Shown here one piece after another: positions 34,301 through 49,300 of a DNA stretch of 64,000 nt. Source of the DNA: Mytilus trossulus. Taxonomy: Eukaryota > Mollusca > Bivalvia > Mytilida > Mytilidae. Location: contig NC_086373.1 in assembly GCF_036588685.1 (NCBI RefSeq), positions 4,464,001-4,528,000 of the forward strand, in the 5' to 3' direction. The notes beneath the pieces are model-generated. The model did no database searches and had not been told where the DNA came from. It saw nothing but the letters and a program-made list of their open reading frames with translations. The position numbers and the translations under genes are program-made. Positions within the stretch are counted from its first letter, which is position 1. Every line of letters starts with the position of its first letter.

Positions 34301-37300
34301 ATTTTTTTGGGGAAAAAAATAAAATATTTTACCTACCTACCTACCCTGTTTCAAAACATAGGGTCGGAAAAGGGCAAACAAACAATATTTTAATTTAGGC
34401 CTGGCTTGATAAAAAATAGGAATTGTTACTTCTCCACTAATCATGCAGCATTTAGGAATAAGGGCAAAGATAGGTTGAATTGTAGTCATATGTTTCTGTT
34501 GAGTATATCTTTGCAGAATAGGGTGTTTTAAAAAATCTGGCTTCTTGTGTCTACGTCAAAGCAGGTTAATGTTGAAATTTTCACACAAACAAAAAAAAAG
34601 AAAAAAAAAAAAAAGAAATTTTCACATCTGATATTTGTATTATTTTTGCCAAAGGATGTTTAACTTCAATGCATTATCATCATGAAGTTTATATTTCGAT
34701 TTCATTTCAGTTAGAACAAGTGACTACTATGTGTGAACAAGTCCGACACCTAAGGTGGGTTTGTTATAAAAGTTATTTAACATTTTGGTTTATAATTTAT
34801 TCTCGTATTAATATTACCTCATTTAAATTTTGTAAATGTCACACAACTGGTGTTTGCTGAAAGTTAAACCTCTTCTCAAATTGGTGACTCAATGCATTTT
34901 ATTGGTTTTGAGAGCTGCCTGAGATGTACCTGTATTTCACTTTTGCCCATCACTGTGATTAAAAAGAATGGAATTTCATGCCATTCAAAAGAGTTCTTTA
35001 ATTTCTTTTTAGACTTTGAGTTACTCTGTGCTTATCTGTATTTTATTTTTGATAGTGGGTTTCTCCCCAACTCTTTGCTATGACATTTTATAAATACATA
35101 CCAAGTCATAATACATCCTATTGATTTAAATTAAGTGTCTTTTGTTTAACATAAGTACAGATGTTAAATGTGGTAGCTGCTGCCATTCTCCAAAAAGCAC
35201 AGAACAGCCCAATGCCGCCAGTGGGTCTTCAATGCAACAAGAAACCCCACACCTGGAGGCAGGCTTAAGCTGACCCTTAAACAATAATGTATACAATTTA
35301 TGCAAAATGGACACCACACTTGACTTCAACACAAACAAATTTACAAAAAAAACAACTTCAAAAACAAGACTTACATAGGCTAGAGGTTCTTAACAGGGAC
35401 AGGCCCTAAAATATGGCAGAGTTAAACATGGTTTGGACGTTCTTAAACCGCTTTGTATGATTACTTTATTAGTTGATGCCGTTTGTGATAGATGCAATTC
35501 TTTTAATACTAACTTTATTTACAGATGCCAATTCCCTACAGGTCAAAGAAGTATATTAGAAGAGGCCATTAGTGTCGTGTTATCTGATGAAAGGATAGAT
35601 CAGACTGTCACCACTCTGCAGCCTTTAGTGTCTACTATAACACGGTACAATCTCATACAGAAAGAAATCTCATCTTGTACTGATAAGGTAATTGTACTGT
35701 TGACTCTCAATACTTTGGCTATGGTTTTAAATTCCGTCTCAATGTTACATCCAAAAATTAGAAATGATCTTTTTTAATGGTTTTTGTCGAGCCTGCAACT
35801 TTTGTTGCAGAAAGCTTGACATATGGATAGTGATCCGGCGGCGGCGACTACGGCAGCGGCGGCGTTAGCTCACTTCTTAAAAGCTTTATATTTTAGAAGT
35901 TGGAAGACTTGGATGCTTCGTACTTTGTATATAGATGCTTCATGTTACAAAGTTTCCATCAGTCACATGTCCAATGTCCTTGACCTCATTTTCATGGTTC
36001 AGTGACCACTTGAAAAAAAAGTTCAGATTTTTTGTAATGTTGAATTCTCTCTTATTATAAGTAATAGGATAACTATATTTGATATGTGCGTACCTTGCAA
36101 GGTCCTCGTGTCTGTCAGACAGTTTTCAGTTGACCTTGACCTCATTTCATGGATCGGTGAACAAGGTTAAGTTTTGGTGGTCAAGTTCATATCTCAGATA
36201 CTATAAGCAATAGGGCTTGTATATTTGGTGTATGGAAGGACTGTAAGGTGTACATGTCCAACTGACAGGTGTCATCTGACCTTGACCTCATTTTCATGGT
36301 TCAGTGGTTATAGTGAAGTTTTTGTGTTTTGGTGTGTTTTTCTCATACTAAATGCAACAGGTCTACTATATTTGTTGTATGGAATGATTGTAAGGTGTAC
36401 ATGTCTAGCGGGCAGATGTCATGTGACTTTGACCTCATTTTCATGGTTCAGTGGTCAAAGTTAAGTTTTTGAGTTTTGGTCTTTTTATTTAATACTATAT
36501 GCCATAGGTCAACTATATTTGGTGTATGGAAATATTTTATGATCTTTATATCAGTCGCACAGGTTTTATTTGACGGTGACCTCATTTTCACGGTTCGTTG
36601 CACAGTGTTACGTTTTTGTGTTTTTGGTCATTTTTCTTAAACTATAAGTAATAGGTGAACTATATTTGTTGCATCTAAGCATTGTTTGCCTGGCATGGTT
36701 GATCTGACCTTGACCTCATTTTCATGGTTCATTGGTCTTTGTTTAGTTTTCATGGTTAATGTTAAGTTCATGTGACAGTTTTTAATAAAGCTTTATACTT
36801 AGTACTATCAACATAATATCAATGATTAGTATAGAAGGCGAGACATTTCAGTGTGTGCACTCTTGTTATCAATATTTTTATGCCTTGTATTATCAAGGAG
36901 GAATGTGGTAAAAGGTGTAGATTTACTTGCCAAAAAATGGAAACAGTTGCTCAACTTATTGCTTTTAAGGGTTGTACACTCTTTCCAAGAGACAATATCT
37001 GATTAATTTTATAATTTGAGGTTCCTTTTGGTCCAAGGACACAGTTATCATCCTTTGGTTTTCGTTGTCTACGAATATAGTCCCTAGTGTAAACAGTGTA
37101 TAACTTGCATGTTTTATTTAATACACTTTCCCAATTTATTTATTTATATTAAATGCATGAAATATTAAGTAGGGGGATGTAATTACATGTCAAAAAAATT
37201 TGGGTGCTTAAACTTTATGTTAAGTAGTGAATTGGTCCAGTTCTAAAAGGTCAAATTTTATCACGTCTGAAGCTGTCAAACTGAATTTTACACCCCCTTA

Positions 37301-40300
37301 ACTCAGAATTGTCAATATTTTGAGTTAGAGCTGGTAGAAGTTTCTATAATTTTGATATTATTTGTCTCACTGGTAGTACACTACACTGTAAAAATATTTT
37401 TGAGAAAGAGCAGGTGCGATTTTTTTAATTTGAATTTATTGCCTAAAAGAAATGCATTACGAAATAACTGTGTTCTCGGGCCTAAGAGATGGATTCCTGA
37501 AATCTAGATTCTGTACTTTGGGAACTTTCCTGAATGATTTGCTGGTTTCAATTTGTCAAACTCAATAAAAGTAAAGGATTTACATCTTTGGTTTACAGAA
37601 ATTCTTTTATAAAGTGCCATTTTGGCATTCTACGGCTATAATAAGCATTTTAAAGCAGTTTACATTTTATGCCTAAGAGGCATCTGACTTTCTATCTGAC
37701 AGCTTTTTTGTTTCTGATATTTGTGTTTCTATGCTTAAATCAAATTCAATTAACCATTTGTGAACTCTGAATAAAGAGAAAAGTAGATTATCACAGAAAA
37801 AAAGTGCAGCATATTTTGTATTCATGCCCTGGTTAAACGGCCTAATTGATGTATGTAAAATGTGAAGCGCTTTGTACATTTGTACATCAAATCTGTAGTC
37901 CATCACAAATATTTCACTGAATCTGTAAAAAAAGCATTTAACTATATTCAGTACACCTTACTCCTTTAAAAGCTACCATATTTTTTCCCCTGTATGATAG
38001 TAAGTGGTCAAAATTTATGCCTATTGAGACTAAAACTAAATGCAAGTTTTCCATCCAAAAGTGAAAAAACTGGCCGTCCTACCATATTGTCTTTCAAAAA
38101 ATTTAAATACAAGAGTCCTTTTGCATTTAGACTTCTTGTATCATAACATCTTAGCATAGAAATGAACAAAAAGTAACACATTTTCACTTCTGATAGCTTC
38201 TGTGTGCAATTTTATATGTCAATATGGACTACCGCCTAAATTGACTCTAAATAATTCTCAGTACTGCATGGTCCAAGACCATTTTATACTCATGTGGTAT
38301 ACTTTTTGTAACTTTTCTATACATTTAAAGTACATTTAATACATATGAAAGAATAATTTAGGCTTCAAAAACTTCAAAACTTCAAAATGGCTGAGAAAAA
38401 TGCATATTTATATAAGGCTTCCCTGAATTGGAAAATCTCTATTTTCAGGCATAGGCGCATATAAATTTGACTTTGGAATAAATACAATACATCTGATAAA
38501 TAAAATGAGTGTGCAGATGCTTTTAATACTTAATATCTAATATTCAAGAGCATTTAAAAAGCAAATTTTTGCAAAATTTCAAGTTTTTAGGCCAAAATCT
38601 TGACAGTTGAAGATATTTAATTTATACGTCAAAAATAAACAGCCAAATGTCAATACTAAAATGACCATAGTTTCTGTTATATTTGACATATGGCCATGAA
38701 ACTTGGCAAACTATCTCATTATTGCCTAAGCTTAGGTTATGCAAAGTTTAATAAAGATTGGTCAAGTCTTTCTGTCCTATTAGGTCCAAGGACTCCGTTA
38801 TCGTCCTTTGGTTTTCGTTGTCTACGAATATAGTCCCTAGTGTAAACAGTTTATAACTTGCATGTTTTATTTAATACACGTTCCCAATTTATTTCTTTAT
38901 ATTAAATGCATGAAATATTAAGTAGGGGGATGTAATTACATGTCAAAAAAATTTGGGTGCTGAAACTTTGTTAAGTAGTGAATTGGTCCAGTTCTAAAAG
39001 GTCAAATTTTATCACGTCTGAATCTGTCAAACTGAATTTTACACCCCCTTAACACAGAATTGTCAATATTTTGAGTTAGAGCTGGTAGAAGTTAACTAAT
39101 CATTTACTAATATACTGTGTATTCATTTCAGGTATCAGTCATCCTTATTATTAAAGCTATAAACCTAGGAAGATGTTGACTCTCATTTATGACTGATACA
39201 TTTAAAATTCTGAAAGGACACTATATGTTTCAAATTGTGAAAGGACACCATACGTTTAAAATTGTGAAAGGACATCATACATTTAAAATTGTGAAAGGAC
39301 ACCATATGTTTAATCTTGTTCGCTTCCGGATGACTTTTACAGAACATTCCTGAAGATCTATTTTCTAATAGACTTGACTTGGTTTAAGTTTTTTTTTTCG
39401 TATACAAAAGTTGACTCTCATTTAGAAGTTTCTATAATTTTGATATTATTTGTCTCACTGGTAGTACACTACATTGTAAAAATATTTTTGAGAAAGAGCA
39501 GGTGCGATTTTTTTAATTTGAATTTATTGCAGGGCTCGACATTACCGTTTGTCCGATTGTCCGGGACAAGTGGAAATAGGTGTCGGGCAAGTAGATTCAT
39601 CATACTACTTGTCCGATTGGACAAGTGAAAAAATCGATTTCAGATGTTTAATAGATCAAATTCAAGACTTATACATTCCTAAAAATATGAATGATTGTTT
39701 TATTGATCATACTAAATGAAATAAATATTCATTGATTGAACCAGAGACATATAAACTTGTATATTATGTCTCTGATTGAACGTATTTGAACATGCTGGCA
39801 ACCATTGACCAGGGGAAAATAAGTAAGGGGAAGGAAACCAAATGTAAATGTTTCTTCTTAGTATAAGCCTCTTGAATTAGGAGCACCTCCATATGCATGA
39901 TATGGAGTTTTACCTTAACTTTAAAGTTTTTAATTAAAGTTTGTATCATTTGATTTTGCTTTTAGACATAATATTAAATTAAAAAAGGTATTATTTAATA
40001 AGATCTATAAGTTAAAATAACAAGTTAAGATGAAAAAAATAGATAAAATCTAAAAAGGCAGACTTTTTACTAAAATGTTTTATGTACTTCATGATGATAT
40101 ATCAATGTATGTAAAAATCAAGACAAATTGTAAAATCTTGTTTGGCACCATCAATAAATTAAAAAGGTTTATTTGCAAACAAGGTGCCAGGTATATTTAA
40201 ACCATACCACCACTTCAGAATGAATATAGGTCCATGAATAGGAGAACCTAGTAGTATGGGAAGAGATATGATTTAATGAACGCATACCTGCCAACTTTTG

Positions 40301-43300
40301 AAAATGCCCATGGGGGTTTTAGCGCGCGACAACAATTTCAAAGTTTAAAATTCTTTGCGATGACTATTTTGCGCATGCTGTTTTGTAGTCTAAAAAAAGT
40401 GTCGTATTTGCATGATTTGTAAGATGAGCTTACATCCCATTTTTTAAGTTAATTTGCATGATTCTAGTTATTATATCAGCAGAAAATATGAACATGTAGC
40501 TGTAAGACCAGGAATTATTTTCATTTGTAAGGATACTAAATAGTTGTTGACTTTTCCAATTTAAAATTGTACTCAAAGAAGGACCTTTATCAGGTTTGGA
40601 ACAACACAAAGGGATCCCCCCTCAATGTTAGGACATTAAAAAGCACTTTTAAAGTAAAAATGAGTACACATTCATATGCATATTATTTGAAGAAACTTTT
40701 CCCAAAGAACTATACATCTTATGACCTATCTGGTATTATATGGTCAACACTGTCACATGTCCAAGAATTTTGATATGTTCTTGGCCTTATATCTTCTTTA
40801 TTATTCAAAATAATAGGACTCTTCATTTAGAAAAGCTGTTCCAAATATAATGTCAGAATTGTTACACCAAGTGTGTATGTAATGTCAATAAATTAGTGAA
40901 TAAACTACTATTTATTATATTCATGGTAGTACTGCATCATTGAAGTTTTTCAATCAGCCATGCTTTTATTCTTATTCTGTGTAAGAACCTCCTTGCAGTT
41001 GAAAAATCATTTGCTATGTTCACGTTTTTACATCAACAAACAGTGGAATACAACACAAGTTCAATATCTAGCATGTTAAAACAATCTTGAGAGAAAACGT
41101 TTTTGATTGGCTGATTAATTTGAACATGAGAAACACACAATTTGATTGGCTGAACACGATTTTCCTCCATTAGACACAGTTCAAAATCGGGAACAACAAT
41201 TTTCGTGTAGATTTTCACCAAATCGTGTTTTAGAGGGTTTTTTAGGAACACGATCGTGCAATCGTGACTAAGGGTCAAAATCGTGTAGTACACGCCTAAA
41301 TCGTGAAAGTTGGCAGGTATGTGAACGACACATGATAGTGACAATGTGTTAGAGAGCTCAGTCTTGCAAATAAGCCTTCAGTCTGAAATAATAAAATGAA
41401 TTTTGATGTAGTATTCATATAACATAACAAAATGCTCCCTTTATTGATCTTTATTAGGTACAACCAAAGGGCAAGTGTTATTATTGCATAAACATGTATA
41501 ATCAATATGGAGAATTTTCAATTATAAATTCGGACAAGTGAGTTATGAGTTGGGACAAGTTGATTTTCTTGCAACTTGTCCGAAGGGACAAGTAAGAAAA
41601 AATGATAATGTAGAGGCCTGTATTGTCTAAAAGAAATGCACTACGAAATAAATGTGTTCTCGGGCCTTTTGGTTAAAAATAAAAAAATAGCGTTATTAGA
41701 TCCTGATCCTGCTATATAATGTGTGTGGTTGTCTTTGTTTGAAGACTGTATGGTAGCCTCTCTATGGGGGGCATACATCATTAGTACATTACCAAATAAC
41801 CAATAATGTAATAAAAATCTATCATGTTTAAAGTTGTATAGATTGTATTCAGGGTGTAGTGATAACTAAATAAGCTGTTTTTGATATGTTTTAGGTTGAA
41901 GTGGAAACCTTAATCTCCACTCGGAACAGTGCCAGACAAGAATATTATGACAAAGCTGATGCTTGTATCCAGCAGTTAAAATCTCTACCTTTAGACGAAC
42001 GTTCTCATGCTTTACAGGTATGATTTCTGTCAGCAGCCTTACAAAAGTCTGACTTTCAGTGATATTGTTGGCTTTTTTTAAAACTACCTCTACCCTTTTT
42101 TATTGGGAAAATATGCGTCATTTTTATCAAATTGGGAAATTTATAATAAACCATGAATTTGACTGGAACTTCAATTTGCAGACCCCCTTAGTCATTTTTA
42201 TCAAATTGGGAAATTTATAATAAACCATGAATTTGACTGGAACTTCAATTTGCAGACCCCCTTTCAAGAGGTAAACCCTCATTTGAAATAAGACCCCTTG
42301 GGCCTAAAATAAAATATTGTTTGTTTCCCCAATCCCGACCGACCCGGAAAAATCGCCGCGACCGGAATAATTTTATTGCCGATTTTGTGAAGAATTTTTT
42401 TTTATCCAAATTCATGTGGTGGTGCGGTGCTCCTATGAAATGGAAAAATCAAAACATAAGACATGAGAAGGAGACGCTGTTCTTCAAATCGCCTTTGAAA
42501 TCGGCATTGTTGAAAACGCCTTGATGACGCGATTTGGCTTTCTTCTTCCACGTGGTCTCGGGTCTTTACGATATTCAGAACAATATTCTCTAGACTGTTC
42601 ATACATTTACATGGACGCCGTTCTGTCAGTTTTTGTTGCCGTTTATTCGGCTGGAAACTTTAAGAAAGACTTGGTTACAAATGTATTGCGCAAATTTTCG
42701 ATTTTGGAAATGTTCGAAGACATATGTGAGGACGTGATAGCCGATTTAAAATTGACTGAAGAGGAGGAGGATGCTCGTGACAAAAAAACACATCCGACGA
42801 TCCGTGTATCTAAAAAAGTGGTTCTACAGAAATATTTAATAGTCCACACTACGATGATGACATGACACTGGCACTAGTAAGACTTTAATAAAGACTTTTT
42901 GTTAATGTAGTTTTTACATGTTTCTCGTTTCTCGTTTTTTAGTTGGTTTTCCCCTTTGAATGGTTTTACACTTGTAAATTTGGGGCCCTTTATTCAACAA
43001 TTCAACATTCGTTTGATGTGTTTGGACTTTTGTTTTTGGATTTTCCTTTTTGAATTTATCCTCGGAGTTCAGTATTTTTGTGTTTGGACTTTTTATACAA
43101 GCCTTTATATATATAGCTTGCTAGGTGTGAGCCAAGGCTCCGTGTTGAAGGCCGTACCTTGACCTATAATTGTTTACCTTTATAAATTGTTATTTGGATA
43201 GAGAGTTGCCTCATTGGCACTCATACCACATCTTCCTATACATATTTAAGTTTTTGAAATTTTGAATTAACATTAATATTGATGGGACTTCTAAAGAAAA

Positions 43301-46300
43301 AGAAGCCTCCTCCTCAAATGTTGTCAACACCTTTGATAAAATGATGGGAGCCAGTCAAGCTGTCAACAAACTTTCTAAGGGAAAAGAAGAAGCTTTTAAC
43401 AAGTTAACAGGTATGCATAATATTAAAGTGACCGTCCCAACATCTATTTCTTGCAAGCAAAGGTAGACTTTTTTAGGATAAGGAGAGTCTCCCCACCTTT
43501 GTTTGCATTCTTTTTCTTGCAAATTTTCCAACCCTTTACCTAAATTCCCTAATGATTTCCTTATGCCCTTACTAATTTAACCCGAGGCCTGAAAGCAATT
43601 GATTTAAATTAATCATTTGGTCCCTAATAAAAGCAGATCACTCCACACTAGTCTTGTTAAAGCAGACAGCCCATGCATACTTCTCTAAATAGAAGGCTAC
43701 CACAATGGTAGCTGTTCGAGAATCCAGAGCATTTGACAGACTGCTAACCAAGTTGTTGATCTGTTATCACACCTGAAGGAATGCTTTTTCAGTATTCCCA
43801 AAAGATTTTCTTATCATTTTTAATATATAATAACATGGTCTTGCATAGCATGATTTTGTTACCCAACATTGAATGAAATTTCCACATCTAACATACACTC
43901 TCAGTTGATTATATTTTATATGCATGTTCCATTGAGTTATTCAGTGTTTGATATGGGTTCAATGTTCAAATCCTTTTTCAGTGGAAAATTGCATACTTCA
44001 ATGAACGGTATAAACTTCATTCTACTAGTACACTCTGACGTTGAACTTGGACAGATTTCTGACAGATTATACTGCTTAATATAATAAACAGAAGGCTCAG
44101 TATTTTAGACATTTTCTTCATTGAAAATTCCCAATATATGTATATACAAAGTACTCTAGGATATTATTGTTTTTATTTATTAAAGATCTCTGTTCTTTAT
44201 TTCAGGTGATGCTGTTGAAGGCGTGTTGAATGTGCACCTACAGATAGACTGTGACGAACACATGTTGAATTCACGTATTATGACTCTACTGTGGCACAGC
44301 CCCATATATGTGCCTTCTGTGCAGCTGTGGGGGCAACAGAGACTGTGTCATTATTGGAAAATTACCACCCAAAAGAAACCCAATTAAATAAAATATTTCA
44401 AATTATACATCGAGTTTTATTTGATAAATCTGACATGAGGAAACTGATAGCTTAATACACCCTAGAATTTAAAATACAGCCCTATACATGATGGTTTGTA
44501 ATTTCCTATTTACAAGTACAAAAAAAAAATTACCAAAAAAATAAAATAATTTACCTACCTACCTACCCTCACCTGACTTGATAGGGTCGGGTTTGGGGAA
44601 ACAAACAATTATTTATTTTTGGCCTTACTGTCAGTGATGATACATAAATGGACCCTCAAATCTGCTCATGTAGTCATTTTAGGCATGAAAAATGTTTAAA
44701 TGATTGTATTTCAGTTTGTATTCATGCACAAGTACTACTGAGACTGCACTGTTTGGGAAGATGTCTTTTGGGGAATAATTTTAAGCCATTTTTTTTCAAA
44801 GCCTGTATTCTCCATTTATTTAGGGCAAACAATATCACTGACTTTGCAAGGGGATTGTGTGAGGATATAATATGAATATTGAAAAAAATCATTCTATACA
44901 GCTGTAAGTGAAAACAAAAGTGACAACATTGCAATTGTAAATTAAAATGTCAGTTTCAGTTGAATCCTCTTAGATATAACTGGTGCTAATTGTTCAGCCA
45001 TTAGTTACAAAAGATCTTAGTTAAGTTTTTAAGGGAAGTCTTTAAAACTAATACATGAAATAAATGTTTCATTTTCAGGAAGTAGAAAACCTACTGAGAC
45101 AGAATTATGGACCATTTCTTGCTTTCAATGTACATAACAACTTAACATTGGAGGAGTTGGTACCTGGCTATAATGATTGGAAAGTAAGATTAGAATACTT
45201 ACATGATGTAATTAAATACTAAATGGTTGGATAAAGTAAAAGATACTTTATTTTCTGAATGTTAAAATTTTAAGTTTGGAATTTTCTTAAGAGGTTTGTT
45301 TCCCTAATACTGGAATTGAAATAATGTGTAATTTAATATTCACAATCTGATTAAAGGAATAAAAACACACTAAAAGTCTTCAGTTAAACTTTAGAAATGT
45401 TCTAATTAAAATGCAGTCAAATAAACATACTGTTTTTAGCTCACTTGTCCCGAAGGGACTAGTGAGCTTATGCCATCACTTGGCGTCCGTTGTCGTCCGT
45501 CGTCTGTCGTCGTCTGTCGTCTTAAACTATATCAAGAATCTTCTCCTCTGAAACTACTGGGCCAAATACTTTCAAACTTTAACTGAATGTTCCTTAGGGT
45601 ATCTAATTTATAAATTGTATCCGAAGTTTTGATCTATCAACAAACATGGTCGCCATTGCTAAAAATAGAACATAGGGGTCAAATGCAGTTTTTGGCTTAT
45701 AACTCAAAAACCAAAGCATTTAGAGCAAATCTGACATGGGATTATAATGTTTATCAGGTCAAGATCTATCTGCCCTGAAATTTTCAGATGAATCAGACAA
45801 CCTGTTGTTGGGTTACTGCCCCTGAATTGGTAATTTTAAAGAAATTTTGCTGTTTTTGGTTATTATCTTGAATATTATTATAGATAGAGATAAACTGTAA
45901 ACAGGATTAATGTTTAGCAAAGTAAGATTTACAAATAAGTCAACATGACGGAAATGGTCAGTTGACCCCTTTAGGAGTTATTGCCCTTTATAGTCAATTT
46001 TTAACCATTTTTCGTAAATCTTAGTAATCTTTTACAAAAATCTTCTCCTCTGAAACTACTGGGCCAAATACTTCCAAACTTAAACTGAATGTTCCTTAGG
46101 GTATCTAGTTTGTAAATTGTATCCGAAGTTATGATCTATCAACAAACATGGTCGCCATTGCTAAAAATAGAACATAGGGTCAAATGCAGTTTTTGGCTTA
46201 TAACTCAAAAACCAAAGCATTTAGAGCAAATCTGACGTTGGGTTACATTGTTTATCAGGTCAAGATCTATCTGCCCTGAAATTTTCAGATGAATCAGACA

Positions 46301-49300
46301 ACCTGTTGTTGGGTTGCTGCCCCTGAATTGATAATTTTAAGGAAATTTTGCTGTTTTGGCTTTTGAAGAAAATAGGACGATCCAAAAAACATTTAAATAA
46401 ATTGAAAAGCCAAAATAATAATTGAGAGATTTAACCAAAAGAATTAAGGTGAGCGATTCAGGCTCTTGAGAGCCTCTTGTTCTTAAACTGTTAAACGATG
46501 AATATAAACAGATATAGAATAGAATTTCAACTGCAATGTAAAAAAAATATTAAGCATGACGTCTTTATTTGAAAAAAAATGTTATATTTCTCTCTCAGTC
46601 ACATAACATGTCTAGTCAATCAATTTCAAGTTTTTGAATTTGAAGTAAAATTGTAGATCTTATAATTGTTGTTTTGATTGCAGGTGAAAAGAGAAGCTGA
46701 ATGTAGGAATATAAGAAGTTTAACATCTTCATTTGAAAACACAGTGGAACAGAACATACTTAACCTATCAAAAGTAATTAATTTTTACATATTATGATTA
46801 GGTCAGTGTAAGGGGGAACCAATTTTAAAAACTTGATATCTACTTAGAACATATCCTGAATTAATTCCAGATGTCATTTTGTTTAAAACTGATACAATAT
46901 GAGCAAGAATCAGTAATAATTATTTGTTCCCTTGCCTAAAAAACACAAACATACAAATGAGTTATGCAGATTATATTAGAAAGGATAAAAATAATAATCT
47001 CCAGATAACTTTCTTGTTTTAGATGATGAATCTAGATTCTGGAGGAGGAACCCTGACAATACCCTGGGATGAAATGTTAAACAGATATGCTCAGTTATTA
47101 CAGCAAGAAATTTTATGTACAGATTTGGTAAGTATTTCCCCTGGTATCATAGAATGATAGAGGTCATTGATTTGATCACAGAAGACAGAGTCAAAACTTA
47201 GATGTTAATTTATGTTTCTTTTTCCCATTTAGAAATAAAATCAAAGACTATTACTTGGAGTAAGCATAATTTAGCTTTTCAAATTTTGATATGCTGTTTA
47301 TAGTGATTACAAAAAGATTGCCATGTTAGAAATTGACGATTTTCACCTTTATCTTTCAAGAGTAGCAGTCCTTGATAAATTAAAAAAAATGCACTTTACT
47401 GTGGATTCATTTATTTTTGTGGGTATCAATTTTCATGTTTTTTGATATTTTTTAAAGTGGTTTTGACAATCTCTGTTACAGACCCTATAAGAAATAAGTA
47501 ACTCGCTGAACATTTGAATTCGTATTTCACCTGTACCCATGAAACCCAAGAAAATTGGTATGCAACGAATAATAATACCTCCACAGTATGTTGTTTCCAT
47601 GCAATAACTTATGAATTGTTTACCAATGCTTTTCAAATTTTGATATGATACAAGAGATAACACAACGATGGTCAAATTTAATTTTGGGGATTTTGGTGTT
47701 TATCCTTCAAGAGATATTGTTCTTAATAAATTTAATATATTTTTTTAGGAGCAGACTGGTGATGCATCTTTGATTGCTGCAGTGATAAAAGCCATTGTAA
47801 AGGAACTGTCTAATGAAATGAAAAATATCAAACATTTTAAAAAGTTAATTGGAGAATTCACAGGGTATAAGGAAGGCATTGAGCCATGGTTAACAGTAAA
47901 CCCAAACACAGAGGAGCTTAACCAAATAAAGAAAACAATTAGAGGACTGAAATCCAAATTGAGGCATAAAGATGCTGACAGGCAGGACCTAGAAGAGGCA
48001 AGCTATGTTATAAGTAGTAATACAAATAAATTCATTATAGCACCTCTCACATGTAGGTGAACACTGAACTGACTTTGACCATTAGTCTGACAGTCCATCC
48101 TTTTTTAACAGCCTCTGTAGGAATTATAATGCAGCATCACACTTTTAGTATTGATGTGTCATCTAAATCTCTTTATTGAAGTTGACACCATATTTCATGA
48201 ATTAGTATCAAGCCAATATGTTATATTACATTTCATAAACATGTTTTATACAAAAACTATAATGAGATCACTCCTTTTTAAGAGGTGTACGTTTAAAAAA
48301 AAATGATCATGTTCTAATGATATTGGTATGATATAAAAACACTCCAATATGTCTTCTATTGAAATATCTGTAAGATTGGTTTAATTTATTTTACTCCTTT
48401 ACAGGCAGGTGACTCTGGAGAAGAGGAACTAACAGAAGTTAAATCAGAAATCCAGTCTTTAAAATCTGATCTACACAAAGCACTGCTTAATCAAGAGAAA
48501 TTTTTGGTTGGTATTTTGTAGTTTTGGAAAATTTTGAGATATGAATAAAGCACCCTTTTGAAATAACTCTAAAATACTATAAAATCTGTCAAATATAACA
48601 CCAACATAATACGAAGCTTTTAAAACATGTATCTTTTGTTAGTATTTTATAAAGAAGATCCTTCTTAAAGAAATCAGAACAACTTATATCAATGTTCATT
48701 GTAGAGTTTTTGGGAGAACAAAGGGACAAATATAATGGAGCATTCTTCTCTCTGAAATTTAATTTCAACCATACCATATTAACTAGCATTCAACTATGAA
48801 TTGTACATGTAAACTAAATTCCTTTTATTTTTCAGCTTGATTTAGCCAAAGCTACAACAAACCATTTTCCTGAACTAATAAGTCAGTTTGAAGATTTAGG
48901 AATTAAATCATTACTGGTAGGTGTTTATTTATACATATACCCCAGATGCGCATTTCGTCTACAAAAGACTCATCAGTGACGCTCAAATCCCAAAAAGTTT
49001 AAAAAAGCCAAATTAAGTACAAAGTTGAAGAGCATTGAGAATCAAAATTCCTAAAAGTGTTGCCAAATACATCTAAGGTAATCCATGCCTGAGGTAGAAA
49101 AGCCTTAGTATTTGTAAAAATTCTAAATTTTGTAAACAGTTAATTTATGAATATAACAATATCAATAATAATTCATGTCAGCACAAAAAGTGCTGACTAC
49201 TGGGCTTGTAGATAAGTGTTTGTAAGGTACCATTAAAAAATTAACAAAGAGAAAATAAGAGTTCCAAATTAGACCCTGACTTTGAAATATCATTTGATTT

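Larger units (their letters stand above)
38784..41666. mobile_element. TIR element K, second copy, split by two insertions
   Basis: Pieces 38784-39093, 39424-39529 and 41621-41666 align end to end with the intact copy at 37030-37482. After subtracting the insertions and their target duplications about 449 bp remain, against 453 bp in the intact copy. This dates both insertions as later than the K copy. Confidence 0.75.

Noticed and set aside
37030..39093. Tandem segmental duplication of about 1.75 kb
   Set aside because: Only the 453-bp segment with inverted ends is shared and the flanks differ, so two insertions of one element explain it better.
42521..42865. Protein-like stretch considered as an STK31-like exon
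   Set aside because: It lies inside a TIR element, lacks proper splice sites in the right phase, and exons 15 and 16 already join in phase without it.
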